Positions 1 through 7,778 are shown, counted from the stretch's first letter. The stretch is DNA of 17,830 bases from Myxococcota bacterium (GCA_963169055.1 CAUJFU010000143.1:1-17830), one strand, 5' to 3'. Notes: generated from the letters alone by a model not told the origin. Program-made: numbers and translations.

Positions 1-1
1 A

Positions 2-862
2 AAGTGCGCCAAAGAACAGCCCGCTGCCCGCCACGGTGCTTGCGGCGGAAACAACCCCGTCTGCGATGCAGCAGATACCTGCTTACAACTTTCCCAAGAC
101 ACCCCCGCTTATTGTTTTGAACGCTGCACCACCCCGGGACAACCTTGTGCAAACGGCAAAGGCAATTGTGAACCCATGCAGTCGGGCGGCGGCGCTTGCG
201 TGTATGGAGACGCCAAAGAAGACGAGCTTTGCGGCCCGATCGCCAATACTCCGACACGCTACGATGTGGCCAAAGTCTGTGGGACCGGACTCACCTGCAT
301 CTCCTTCGACAGCAACACGATCGTGGGGGCTTGTTTGCGCAGCGTGTCGGGCTGCACGCCTTCGACGATCTGCGGAACAGGACGAACCTGTCTGCCCCTT
401 CAATCGGGCGGAGCCGTTTGCGGAAAACAATGCACCACCACCGCATCCTGCGGAACGAACTTCACTTGCGCCTCTCTTGGCGGCACCTTTGGCAGCGTCT
501 GTGCGCCCGTAGACAAGGGCGGAATCCTTCCTTATGGCGCGATCTGCGATCCCGGCAGCGTGATCGACACCACACGCTGCTGCAACGGCTCCCTCCAACA
601 AAGTGCTTGCACCGCAGGCGGACGTTCCGATTATAGCGGATTGTGTTTGCGCCGAGACGCCAACTCCACCTCCGGTTTCTGCTCCGCCGATTGCGATCCA
701 CTCTTCCCGAATTGCCCGCCCTTCGGGGGCAATGCGACACGTTGCGTCAGCTCGGGAACAGGCGGCTTTTGTGTCATTCCTTGCACCAGTACAGCCAACT
801 GCCCCACAGGACTTTCTTGCGTCAACCAAACAGGCATCGGTCAGATCTGCGTCGCCCCCTAA
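2..862 (+). CDS. Cysteine-rich, probably secreted or surface protein (5' truncated)
   Basis: The reading frame is open from the first complete codon at position 2 to the TAA at 860-862, so this is the C-terminal 286 residues of a longer protein whose start lies outside the window. An internal ATG at 176 exists, but the cysteine pattern continues upstream of it, so it is not the likely start. About 35 of 286 residues are Cys. They recur in short units such as CTTTASCGTNFTC and CTSTANCPTGLSC (C-x5-C-x5-6-C, then another Cys after 9-12 residues). The remainder is Gly-, Thr- and Ser-rich with no transmembrane segment. This is typical of disulfide-stabilised extracellular proteins with degenerate repeats found in Myxococcota-like genomes. 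No catalytic motif is visible. Adhesive, structural or ligand-binding roles are possible but cannot be chosen. The gene converges on the barrel gene at 910 across a 47-nt gap with no obvious terminator. Confidence 0.8.
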   Translation, partial: KCAKEQPAARHGACGGNNPVCDAADTCLQLSQDTPAYCFERCTTPGQPCANGKGNCEPMQSGGGACVYGDAKEDELCGPIANTPTRYDVAKVCGTGLTCISFDSNTIVGACLRSVSGCTPSTICGTGRTCLPLQSGGAVCGKQCTTTASCGTNFTCASLGGTFGSVCAPVDKGGILPYGAICDPGSVIDTTRCCNGSLQQSACTAGGRSDYSGLCLRRDANSTSGFCSADCDPLFPNCPPFGGNATRCVSSGTGGFCVIPCTSTANCPTGLSCVNQTGIGQICVAP

Positions 863-909
863 CGCCCCCTGATACCCCCTACCCGCATCGCTTCTCCTCA
901 AAAACCAGA

Positions 910-2007
910 TCAAAAGATATCGGTGGTAAAGCTCAAGACAAGGTTGTTTGAGACCTGCCATTTTTCGGTCAACAACGGTGTGCGTTGTGCGCGGAAAATG
1001 TAATTCAAGGCAGCCCATTTTGACAGATTCAGGTTGACCTTGAACTGCACATCTGCGTTCAACAGATCAAATCCTTGGAGTGTGGTCGGAACGCTCGTAT
1101 AGAAGGGCATCATCAACTTGATCAAGAACGCATAATCGATGAAGGTATCAAGCTTTCCAGCAAATCCGAGCTTCATCTCACCACCAAACTGCACAAAGTC
1201 CCGAATCTGCTTGAACTCAAGACGTGGGGTTGCCGCGTCGTCTTGCAACACATACCCAGCCGCCCATGTTTGCTCGGCGCTGAGGTTCAATTCAAACGTG
1301 AGCAGCGTGAACTTGTTGCGAAAAGGCTCCGAGATCAACCCCACCGACTGACCGAAAGTCAGCGGCGCGAACGGTGACGTCAGCGAAAAGGCTTCTTCCT
1401 TTTGCAAACTGCGTTGAATCTGTGTGTTATCGACGTTCAGCAGCGTGATCTCCGCCGCCGCCGCAGGGATATAATTTCCGGGGAAAAGTTGCGTTGTCAG
1501 CGTCAATCCCGCCCGAATCCCGAGGTTGATCGTTTCCACAAATTGATACGAGTAAGAACTTTTGAAATCGAGATTGTCTGCGGTCTTGATAAACGGCTCG
1601 ATCTGCGGCGTTTTGCTTTGGGTGTGGATGATCTTGAGGGCTGACTCCCACTTGTGTCGGCCAAAACGCATCAGCAAGCCACCATCCAAAACACCGCCAA
1701 AACTAAAGGTGATCCCGTTTTCGACGCCCGGAACGTTGTTGCTGCTCGAAAGCGAGATGTTGACTCCCAAAGACAACTTCGGAAACCAGCCATCTTTGGG
1801 CTTTTCAGGCTTCTTCTCAGCGGGCTTGGTGGTCGGTTTGGTGGCTGCGGTGGTGGTTGGTTTGGTGGCTGCTGTGGTCGTGGGCTGCGTCGTCGGAACG
1901 ACGGGCTTATTCGTAGGGGTTGTTTGTGCAAAAGCGGTTGTGCCGAAAACCATCCACGAAGCGCCCAACAAAAACAGGAGCCGCATCATCTTTTGTACGA
2001 TAAGCAT
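910..2007 (-). CDS. Outer-membrane beta-barrel protein, paralogue 1 (DUF3078-like)
   Basis: A 365-residue protein. The signal peptide is about residues 1-27, ending AFA before Gln28. A Pro/Thr-rich linker of about 28-68 contains two copies of an eight-residue KPTTTAAT unit. From the DGWFPKL motif onward the chain is an alternating hydrophobic/polar array with aromatic girdles and no hydrophobic helix, and it ends in Phe (SFTTDIF), the usual outer-membrane C-terminal signature. It aligns throughout with the upstream neighbour (2020-3063): shared blocks include DGWFPKL, HTQ-K-P, PFAPL-F-QSVG, DAAT and NNLVLSFT. The style resembles DUF3078-type barrels, recalled from family knowledge and not searched. 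The ATG at 2007 is preceded by AGGAG (2016-2020) at 8 nt, which touches the stop of the upstream gene, so the two are almost certainly cotranscribed. The substrate is unknown; a structural or transport role in the outer membrane is inferred. Confidence 0.82.
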   Translation of the reverse strand: MLIVQKMMRLLFLLGASWMVFGTTAFAQTTPTNKPVVPTTQPTTTAATKPTTTAATKPTTKPAEKKPEKPKDGWFPKLSLGVNISLSSSNNVPGVENGITFSFGGVLDGGLLMRFGRHKWESALKIIHTQSKTPQIEPFIKTADNLDFKSSYSYQFVETINLGIRAGLTLTTQLFPGNYIPAAAAEITLLNVDNTQIQRSLQKEEAFSLTSPFAPLTFGQSVGLISEPFRNKFTLLTFELNLSAEQTWAAGYVLQDDAATPRLEFKQIRDFVQFGGEMKLGFAGKLDTFIDYAFLIKLMMPFYTSVPTTLQGFDLLNADVQFKVNLNLSKWAALNYIFRAQRTPLLTEKWQVSNNLVLSFTTDIF

Positions 2008-2019
2008 GGTGTGGGCTCC

Positions 2020-3063
2020 TTAAAGAATGTTGATGGTGAAGCTGAGAACGAGGTTGTTGATCACCTGTAGATCAGGTTGGATCAACGGCGCTCGGATCAG
2101 GCTGAGGTTGTAATTGATGGAGAGCCACTTGGCGACTTTGATTTGAAGTTGCAATACCCCCTTGACGTTCAACAAGTCGACGGGCGACTTGCCCGTATCG
2201 ACGCTGGTCACCAACGGTAGCATCACTTCTCCAAGCAGCGAGTACGTCAGAATCTTGTTGAACAAAGTCCCCGTCAACACGATCTGAAACTCCAAACCTG
2301 CCTGCACATAATCAAACAACTGCGACACTTCAAACGTGGTCGCTGTTGCCGCATCATCGGCAGCGCGCAACCCTCCTTGAACCCATGCTTGACCGGCCCC
2401 ACCGCCCACTTTGATATCCACGTCCAAAAACGGCTGTCTGTAGGGGTTAAAGGCCACTCCCACCGATTGTTTGAACAACAAAGGCGCAAATGGTTTGGTC
2501 AATTGAAAAGGGATCTGCGCAAGGGCTTGAGCGCGGCGAACTTCGGCTCCTGTCCGATCCAACACGCGGATCTCCGTGTTTTCTTCGCGCACCAAAAATC
2601 CGTCCAACAACGCCGTATTCATCTTGAGACCCGCAAACAGCCCCAACCACGGCAATCCCTTAAAACGATACAAGTACAACGTCTCAAGATCCAACGCATC
2701 CGCCGCTTTGAGAAAAGGCTTCAGGTTCGGCAACTTGGTTTGTGTGTGAACCACGTTGATGCTGCTGCGCCACTCGTGGCCGCCATGCGCAAACAACAAC
2801 GAGCCTTGTACTTGCAGCCCCAAACTCAGCGTCGTCCCGTCAGGAACCCCCACCACACCGTCACTTTGCGCAAACGAAAAGTTCAAACCTGCCTTTAATT
2901 TCGGAAACCAACCATCTTTCTTCGCAGTCTTTTCGACCTTCAATTTGTCTGGGATATAATCTGCGTCCGTTTGGGCAAATCCAAAAGAAGCCCATGACAT
3001 CGGCAAGATCGCAATCAACATTCCCAAAAGCACGCGCCACCGCGTTTTCTGCCACTGATTCAC
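2020..3063 (-). CDS. Outer-membrane beta-barrel protein, paralogue 2 (DUF3078-like)
   Basis: A 347-residue protein beginning at a GTG (3061-3063). The frame stays open far upstream, but this start is chosen because a strong GGAGG (3070-3074) sits 6 nt before it and a good signal peptide follows directly: basic NQWQKTRWR, a hydrophobic stretch, then GFA before Gln31. After a short Lys-rich linker the DGWFPKL motif opens a beta-barrel-like region to the C-terminus, which ends SFTINIL, so the last residue is Leu rather than Phe. It has no Pro/Thr linker, unlike its downstream paralogue, from which it is separated by only 12 nt. It is the first gene of a two-gene unit. The 271 nt upstream carry no promoter I can defend. 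Function beyond outer-membrane location is unknown; tandem duplication followed by divergence is the likely origin of the pair. Confidence 0.8.
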   Translation of the reverse strand: MNQWQKTRWRVLLGMLIAILPMSWASFGFAQTDADYIPDKLKVEKTAKKDGWFPKLKAGLNFSFAQSDGVVGVPDGTTLSLGLQVQGSLLFAHGGHEWRSSINVVHTQTKLPNLKPFLKAADALDLETLYLYRFKGLPWLGLFAGLKMNTALLDGFLVREENTEIRVLDRTGAEVRRAQALAQIPFQLTKPFAPLLFKQSVGVAFNPYRQPFLDVDIKVGGGAGQAWVQGGLRAADDAATATTFEVSQLFDYVQAGLEFQIVLTGTLFNKILTYSLLGEVMLPLVTSVDTGKSPVDLLNVKGVLQLQIKVAKWLSINYNLSLIRAPLIQPDLQVINNLVLSFTINIL

Positions 3064-3069
3064 GAAACA

Positions 3070-3074
3070 CCTCC
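3070..3074 (-). promoter_or_regulatory. Shine-Dalgarno deciding the GTG start of barrel gene 2
   Basis: GGAGG read on the minus strand lies 6 nt before the GTG at 3061-3063. The open frame extends to about 3705 with no comparable ribosome site and no export signal, so this site fixes the true start. Confidence 0.75.
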
Positions 3075-3334
3075 ATTCATTCCATCCATCGGGATATGCT
3101 TTAAAAATCTCAACATGGGACTCAAAAAGAGACTCCTTTCTTGGCGCTCTGCCTTCGTTTTTTTTCTGTGGCGCGGGAGATCGCGCAAAAGAAACGTGCG
3201 CAGAGAAAATACCCGTTCGAGTTCGGGGATATGTGTTGACAACGGATCTCACCTTTGCTGCGGGGAGCAGGCCGATTGCAAAGCCTAGGCCATGCCCTCT
3301 GCGGCTTTCGCCCTGCGGCAATGGAACAGAAAGA

Positions 3335-4243
3335 TCAGGGCTGGGTGGTGGGGGTATGCGGCAAGCGGAAAAGGTCACTTGTGGTGAAGGTCCATTCGGG
3401 GGTTTGAATGTTCCCTTGTGGTGGAAACGTGAACCAAGCGGTATCGGGGTTTTCAGGATTGCGCAGGATGTGGAAAGATTGTGCAGGCATATAGCTTTGA
3501 CCGAGCAAAAAGTAGGTTCGGCCTTGTTGATCTTTGGCGATATCGAGCAGCAACACGGCGTGACCGTATCGGCCATCACGCCAACCCTGCAACAACAGAT
3601 CGCCCGGCTGCGCCTCTTGGATGGGGATATTGCGCAACTGGCGGACCAAAGACGAAGTATTGGCCCACGCCATCGCAAAACGCAGATACCGCTGGTAGTT
3701 CGCATAAGAAGTATTTTTTCGCGCCACCCGTCGCCGCCAAACCACCGTATCCCCGTTCACGCGGATCCGATCGCCACGCGCCCACCATGCCCACGGGTTT
3801 CGTCCGCCGCTCAAAAAGTGAAAGTCTGCTTGATGCGCAAGTTTTCGGCTCCACAAGTATTCCCCCCACAAACGCATCACAGCATCCGCGCATTGTTGGA
3901 GATCACGCTTCCCGATATCGAGATCAACCACCGCAGCATGGACGTCTTGGCGGCGCTTTTGCTGCCCATTAAACAACAACACAGGCGCGTTCGGCGGCAA
4001 AAGCGGCAAACGGCGCAGCCACCATGCAAAGCTATAACGCCGCAGCATCGGTCGCTTTGCTCCGCGTGGCGCAGGGAAACGCTGCGACAAGCTCTGATGA
4101 GTTTTTTGCTGTTTTTTCCAGAAAAACAACGGCGCGGCAGAGCCGACGTTTGCGCTGCTCATCCCCACACAAAACAACAACAGCGCAGCGCCTTTCCTCG
4201 CGAACGAACTCCCAACAAACGGGACAACGATCTTCTCGAACAT
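3335..4243 (-). CDS. Secreted DUF4846-family protein
   Basis: A 302-residue protein. ATG at 4243 is chosen over upstream in-frame starts because AAGGAGG (4248-4254) lies 4 nt away and because it begins a plausible signal peptide (residues 1-37; KGAALLLFCVGMSS, then a SAA-type cleavage region). The mature part carries blocks I recall as typical of DUF4846: DLQQCADAVMRLWGEYLW at 114-131, an FHF-SGG segment near 141-147, PGDLLLQG at 213, GHAVLLLDIA at 227, LGQSYMPAQSFHIL at 247-260 and TPEWTF at 281. The spaced Cys and His within a PGD-GHAV context resemble NlpC/P60-like cysteine hydrolases (Cys118, His228), so a cell-wall or peptide hydrolase activity is a reasonable guess but unproven. The gene lies downstream of a divergent intergenic region shared with the PP2C phosphatase and 271 nt upstream of the barrel pair on the same strand. 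Family assignment is confident; function is not. Confidence 0.85.
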   Translation of the reverse strand: MFEKIVVPFVGSSFARKGAALLLFCVGMSSANVGSAAPLFFWKKQQKTHQSLSQRFPAPRGAKRPMLRRYSFAWWLRRLPLLPPNAPVLLFNGQQKRRQDVHAAVVDLDIGKRDLQQCADAVMRLWGEYLWSRKLAHQADFHFLSGGRNPWAWWARGDRIRVNGDTVVWRRRVARKNTSYANYQRYLRFAMAWANTSSLVRQLRNIPIQEAQPGDLLLQGWRDGRYGHAVLLLDIAKDQQGRTYFLLGQSYMPAQSFHILRNPENPDTAWFTFPPQGNIQTPEWTFTTSDLFRLPHTPTTQP

Positions 4244-4606
4244 ACCGCCTCCTTCAAGACATTGACGTTCTTTGCAAACAATGCCCATCCATCGTAAAGA
4301 AGCACAAGATACCACCGCACCGCGAAACAAGCAAAAAGCCAGACAAAGCGCACACCACGCACGCCACCACCGCCGAAACCGACGCAGGATCGCGACCGCT
4401 CGCAAAAAGGATTCTTGCCTTTTTGTTGGCATTCTGAGATATCTCGGAGTCACGCAATCCTATCGGTCGCGTTTCACCCCACACAGGGTCACGCTATCGT
4501 TGTTTATGACTGTTTTTGGGAGCGGATTCGCTGCGCGATGCGTATGGCCATCTCACTCCGTTTTGGGCCCCCTTAGCGGATCTTTGATTTGAGGCGTCAG
4601 GGTACA
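4244..4606. other. Divergent intergenic region between DUF4846 and PP2C phosphatase
   Basis: This stretch separates two divergently transcribed genes. It contains short open frames of Arg/His-rich, low-plausibility composition on both strands, none with a convincing ribosome site, so I regard it as non-coding. Visible structure: a candidate promoter for the minus-strand gene (4306-4334), a 10-bp perfect palindrome GAGATATCTC at 4436-4445, and two copies of GTCACGC at about 4450 and 4488. I could not identify a defensible promoter for the phosphatase. Confidence 0.6.
4306..4334 (-). promoter_or_regulatory. Candidate sigma70-type promoter for the DUF4846 gene
   Basis: On the minus strand TTGCTT (4329-4334) and TATCTT (4306-4311) are separated by exactly 17 nt, about 60 nt before the ATG at 4243. 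Each box matches the E. coli consensus at four positions. This is by-eye matching in a genome whose sigma preferences are unknown. Confidence 0.3.
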
Positions 4607-5914
4607 TTGAAACAACTCGTCAACGAATCCTTTGAAGTCGCAGCACTCGCCGATATCGGCCCTCGTTTTGAACAACAAGACAGCACCTATATCCATGCAG
4701 GTCCCGGTCGTTTGAGCGCACTGTTTGCTGTCAGCGATGGACACGGTCCCCTCGGAGGATGCAGCGAAGATGTGCTCGCTATCTTTGCGGAGAACGTCGC
4801 CCGTTCGCTCGATGCGCTCCCCGAAGACGATCCTGTCGACACCACCGAAGTGATCGAGATCCTTCGTGCTGCCGTGAAACACACCGACGAAGAGATCTGC
4901 TTGCGCTTGCGGCGCAATGTCGAACGCATCCTTCAAAACTGGCTCGCAAGCAACGCTGAAGCCGAAAGTGCATTGTCCGTACTTGGAGAGGACTTTTTTC
5001 ACGGCGAACTCAGCAGCGGTGCCACGATGACCGCGTTGCTTCAGATCGAAGGCGCTTTTTACATCGCCCACGTGGGTGATAGCCAAGCCTTCTGGCTCAA
5101 CGACCGTGATCCCTCCCCCAAAGCCCTCACGGTCGATCACAATTGGAAAGAAGACGATGACACCGAAGTTTTTGGCGGTGTCGTGTACAAACACGATCTC
5201 GCCGTCGCAAGGGCGTTTGGACACCCACGTCTGAAAAAAAAGAACTTTCTCACCGCGCAACCCGATATCTTCCGCCTCGAAGGCATCCAACGCGGCGATG
5301 CTTTTGTCCTTGCTTCCGATGGTATCCTCGCTCTTCTTGAAGAACACGGTCTGGACATCCTCCGATTCGCTCTCCAAAAACCGACGCCCCGCAACGCAGC
5401 CTTGACGTTGCTCCAAGCCGGCCAAGATATCACCACCGACAACATCTCGATCATCGTCATCCGTTACCGCGATCCCGACGCCGAAACCAACGAGGCCGAC
5501 CCCATCACCGAAGAAATCGCCTTGGGCCTACACGAGGATCTAGACACCCTCTCCGTCAGCTTCTCCCTCTCCAACGAGCGAGCCTCTGCTCTGGATGACT
5601 TCCCCACGTCCGATCTATCCCAAAGCATCGAAGAAGTCCGACAGCGCTTCTTTCCAGTTGCCGAGCAAGCGACCCTCGAACTCGATTCTTGGGACGAAGA
5701 AAGCCTCGCTCCCCCCCAAAGCCGACTCAATATCCCCACTCCCACCAGCGGATTGCCGCACATCGATCCCACCGAAGATGTTGAGATCGATCCCGAAGAA
5801 CGCGGCCATCTGATCTCACCTTACGCAGTCTCCTCACCTTCCGAAAAATCCGCCACTTCCGACGCCGCTCTGCCCCTCCCTCCCCAAAGCGATCCCCACA
5901 ATCCCTCGAAATAA
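4607..5914 (+). CDS. PP2C/PPM-type Ser/Thr protein phosphatase with acidic C-terminal tail
   Basis: A 435-residue soluble phosphatase expected to dephosphorylate phospho-Ser/Thr in proteins, using two metal ions. PPM motifs appear in order: D-G-H at 44-46 (AVSDGHG), GATMTALLQ at 138, AHVGDSQAFW at 154, DH at 177-178, AFGHPRLK in the position of the usual ALGD, ASDGI at 236-240 and TDNISIIVI at 277. The catalytic domain covers about 12-289. The remaining roughly 145 residues are acidic and Pro/Ser-rich, probably disordered, with no transmembrane segment. Both candidate starts are TTG: 4607 is preferred because AGGG (4599-4602) lies 4 nt upstream, while 4589 (six residues longer) has no visible SD. 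It ends 26 nt before the convergent hydrolase gene. Two Ser/Thr kinases encoded further along (11741-17142) are plausible partners, but they are not in the same operon. Confidence 0.88.
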   Translation: MKQLVNESFEVAALADIGPRFEQQDSTYIHAGPGRLSALFAVSDGHGPLGGCSEDVLAIFAENVARSLDALPEDDPVDTTEVIEILRAAVKHTDEEICLRLRRNVERILQNWLASNAEAESALSVLGEDFFHGELSSGATMTALLQIEGAFYIAHVGDSQAFWLNDRDPSPKALTVDHNWKEDDDTEVFGGVVYKHDLAVARAFGHPRLKKKNFLTAQPDIFRLEGIQRGDAFVLASDGILALLEEHGLDILRFALQKPTPRNAALTLLQAGQDITTDNISIIVIRYRDPDAETNEADPITEEIALGLHEDLDTLSVSFSLSNERASALDDFPTSDLSQSIEEVRQRFFPVAEQATLELDSWDEESLAPPQSRLNIPTPTSGLPHIDPTEDVEIDPEERGHLISPYAVSSPSEKSATSDAALPLPPQSDPHNPSK

Positions 5915-5940
5915 GAGCCCACAAAAGACATCGGCGAAGA

Positions 5941-6972
5941 TTACGGAGCGGATGTTGTGGCGGGTTGAGAGGCGGGAGCAACGGGCTGAGAAGTGGGGGG
6001 TGGGGATATCTTTGTCGGAATCGTCGCGGGGAAATAGGCGGCAGGGGCACGGATATCCGTCACGATACCGTAGTGATCGGACAAGGCATCTTTAAAGACG
6101 CGAAACGAGGCAAATTCGAAGCCTTTGGGTACAAAGACCCAATCAAAGCGCTTTTTGAAGCGAGGAAACGTGTAAAGATACGGATTGAAGGGTTGATACG
6201 TCGTTAAGTTCAGAGCTTTTGCAAAAGAACGCAACGGCGAGTTTTCCTTGAACCATTCGTTGTTGAAGTCGCCGGTCAAGATCACAGGGTTTTTGCGTGT
6301 GCGTACGATATCGATGATCTCTTGAAGTTGCGAGCGCTGCATGTGATTGCGTAGGGGATCAAGGTGAAGCGTGATCAGATCGACCTTAAGCGTTGGGCTC
6401 TCTGGCCACTCGATGGTCGCGACCACAAAGCCTTTTCCCGGCATGGGAAAGGAAGGCTTAAAGATGTGCGATATCGTCTTTTTCATCGGGATCAACGAGA
6501 TAAATCCTGTTCCATAACGCAAGCCCATCTTTTGGACATGTTCACCAAGCAGGCTGTAGGGATACCCCGACTGCTCGGCAAGATAATCGACGTGATGGAA
6601 TCGACCGCTCCAATTGGACGGAGCATCGGCTTCTTGGAAGGCTGCGATATCGGGTTGTTCACGTCGGATCACCGCAGCGATATCGCGGAGGTTGCTTTCA
6701 AATGTCGGCTTGCTGAGCAGATACTGATGAACCGAGCGCTTGCGACCGTGCGCGAGATTGAGCGTTAAGATGCGCAGCGTTCCTTTGGGGCGCTCGCGTG
6801 TGAGTTTTAAGGGGGCGACACGGAGGACTGTTTGTGGGACGCTTGTGGTTCTCGAAGTTTGCGCACGAGCCGCAAGCAACGGAAGCGCAAACACCCATCC
6901 CAACGCGATCAACAACACTCCCCATCCTGTCCACTGAATTTTCCGACGAACTTGCGTCTTGTTTACTTGCAT
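5941..6972 (-). CDS. Exported endonuclease/exonuclease/phosphatase (EEP) family hydrolase
   Basis: A 343-residue protein of the metal-dependent EEP superfamily (DNase I, AP endonuclease, sphingomyelinase and phosphoinositide phosphatase-like enzymes). An N-terminal hydrophobic segment (about 15-38, ending AARA-Q) indicates a signal peptide or membrane anchor. Catalytic motifs appear in order: TLNLAHG (Asn72) at 70-76, QEAD (Glu114), TLHLDPL at 201-207, TGDFNNEW (Asp235, Asn237) at 233-240, FDWVF at 276-280 and LSDHYG (Asp299, His300) at 297-302. All essential residues appear intact, so it is probably active outside the cytoplasm. The C-terminal 35 residues are a Pro/Thr/Ser/Ala-rich tail. ATG at 6972 has GAGGAG (6980-6985) 7 nt upstream. 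Substrate (nucleic acid, phospholipid or other phosphodiester) cannot be decided from sequence. It appears monocistronic. Confidence 0.85.
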   Translation of the reverse strand: MQVNKTQVRRKIQWTGWGVLLIALGWVFALPLLAARAQTSRTTSVPQTVLRVAPLKLTRERPKGTLRILTLNLAHGRKRSVHQYLLSKPTFESNLRDIAAVIRREQPDIAAFQEADAPSNWSGRFHHVDYLAEQSGYPYSLLGEHVQKMGLRYGTGFISLIPMKKTISHIFKPSFPMPGKGFVVATIEWPESPTLKVDLITLHLDPLRNHMQRSQLQEIIDIVRTRKNPVILTGDFNNEWFKENSPLRSFAKALNLTTYQPFNPYLYTFPRFKKRFDWVFVPKGFEFASFRVFKDALSDHYGIVTDIRAPAAYFPATIPTKISPPPTSQPVAPASQPATTSAP

Positions 6973-7047
6973 CTACATACTCCTCGCAAAAGAGCCAACC
7001 ATCCGAGACGATCCTCCACCTCCGCATCTCTGCGTTTGGAGATCGCC

Positions 7048-7077
7048 ACTCTAGCCAAAAACAAAACTCCAGCGCAA
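7048..7077 (-). promoter_or_regulatory. Candidate promoter for the EEP hydrolase gene
   Basis: On the minus strand TTGCGC (7072-7077) and TAGAGT (7048-7053) are 18 nt apart, about 75 nt before the ATG at 6972. Matches to the sigma70 consensus are partial and found by eye only. Confidence 0.25.
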
Positions 7078-7129
7078 GAGTCCGCATCCTTGCAGGTTGC
7101 GGGGTAGCGCTGCGCAAAAATAGCCCCAT

Positions 7130-7208
7130 AAGTCGCTGTGATGGCGGTCAAACTGGGCTTTGCGTTCTGAGTCACGCACACGCAGTCCTCAACAAGTCGC
7201 TGTGATGG
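7130..7208. repeat. Pair of 15-nt direct repeats downstream of the DUF2786 gene
   Basis: AAGTCGCTGTGATGG occurs at 7130-7144 and again at 7194-7208, a 64-nt period. Similarity continues for about eight more bases (TCAAA in both copies). The second copy ends just before the DUF2786 stop codon at 7212. The remaining 6973-7211 sequence shows no gene. Confidence 0.7.
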
Positions 7209-7211
7209 GGA

Positions 7212-7778
7212 TCAAAACGAGGAGAAGTGGATGCGGCGTCCGGGCTGGTAGCCCGTGCTGTCGATGCGAAGGGCTTGGATCTGCGTGTCGTTGAGTGCGG
7301 GGATGCGCATTTGAAGGGCGGCAACAGCTTCGGTGCAGAAGTGGTTGCTGTAGGATGGAGAGAGTCTTTCGGAGGCAAGGGTGACCTTGTCACAGAGATG
7401 CTGAAAAAGAGTCTTCCAACGCTCGTAAGCCACAGGTTTATCCGCACGCATCAAGGTGTGGCTCGATACACGGATCTCTAATCCGACATGTTGCGCGACG
7501 ATAAACATCAGGTTTCGTTTCCAAGGCTCCGAAGGAACCGTATGCAAACTGTCGATGCGCATGGTGGAGAGGTCGGGTGTGAGAGGGCGCGCTTTGGCGC
7601 GTTCATCCAGCGTCGTCAATTGCATCAGAAGGGCAGCATCTTCGCCGAGTTCTTCTTTGGTGATGCCGTACTTGCCCATCATTTGGAGGGCATGGAGGCG
7701 TGCAGATTCCCCTTCGGGCCGCCCAGCTTGATCATGAGCCAAACGAAGCAAGGCGCGCACTTTTTCAATCTTGTTCAT
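7212..7778 (-). CDS. DUF2786 domain protein
   Basis: A 188-residue protein. Residues about 2-44 (KIEKVRALLRLAHDQAGRP, then HALQMMGKYGI) match the DUF2786 pattern: a helical K-I-x-A-L-L-x-L-A segment followed by an A-x-x-L-M-x-K-Y-G-I-type helix. The rest (about 75-180) is a mixed region (VPSEPWKRNLMFIVAQHVGLE, then FCTEAVAALQMRIPALND) of the sort that follows this domain in other members. No catalytic motif is apparent and the molecular role is unknown. The ATG at 7778 lies inside the 3' end of tsaE (14-nt overlap), with GGAAGGG at 7785-7791 placed 6 nt upstream, which implies translational coupling. An alternative ATG at 7793 would add five residues. It is the last gene of the nnr-tsaE unit. 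Confidence 0.72.
   Translation of the reverse strand: MNKIEKVRALLRLAHDQAGRPEGESARLHALQMMGKYGITKEELGEDAALLMQLTTLDERAKARPLTPDLSTMRIDSLHTVPSEPWKRNLMFIVAQHVGLEIRVSSHTLMRADKPVAYERWKTLFQHLCDKVTLASERLSPSYSNHFCTEAVAALQMRIPALNDTQIQALRIDSTGYQPGRRIHFSSF

Noticed and set aside
83-1018. 311-codon minus-strand open frame overlapping the cysteine-rich gene.
   Set aside because: Antisense shadow of a frame with a strong repeated Cys pattern; its Ala/Gly/Arg-rich translation has no motif, and it runs into the barrel gene.
3064-3334. Possible promoter boxes before the barrel pair.
   Set aside because: TTGTCA and TTGAGT boxes exist on the minus strand, but none has an acceptable -10 at 16-18 nt spacing.
3064-3705. 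Upstream extension of the second barrel protein frame to about 3705.
   Set aside because: It overlaps the DUF4846 gene on the same strand and has low-complexity content. The GTG at 3063 has a strong SD and a signal peptide directly after it.
3233-4297. 354-codon plus-strand open frame opposite the DUF4846 gene.
   Set aside because: The minus-strand frame carries recognisable DUF4846 motifs and a strong SD; the plus frame has neither.
4272-4592. Small plus-strand frame of 106 codons in the divergent intergenic region.
   Set aside because: Arg/His-rich with no SD, no motif and no continuity with the phosphatase; probably chance.
4553-5425. 290-codon minus-strand frame opposite the phosphatase.
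   Set aside because: The plus-strand frame contains all PPM motifs in order; this is its shadow.
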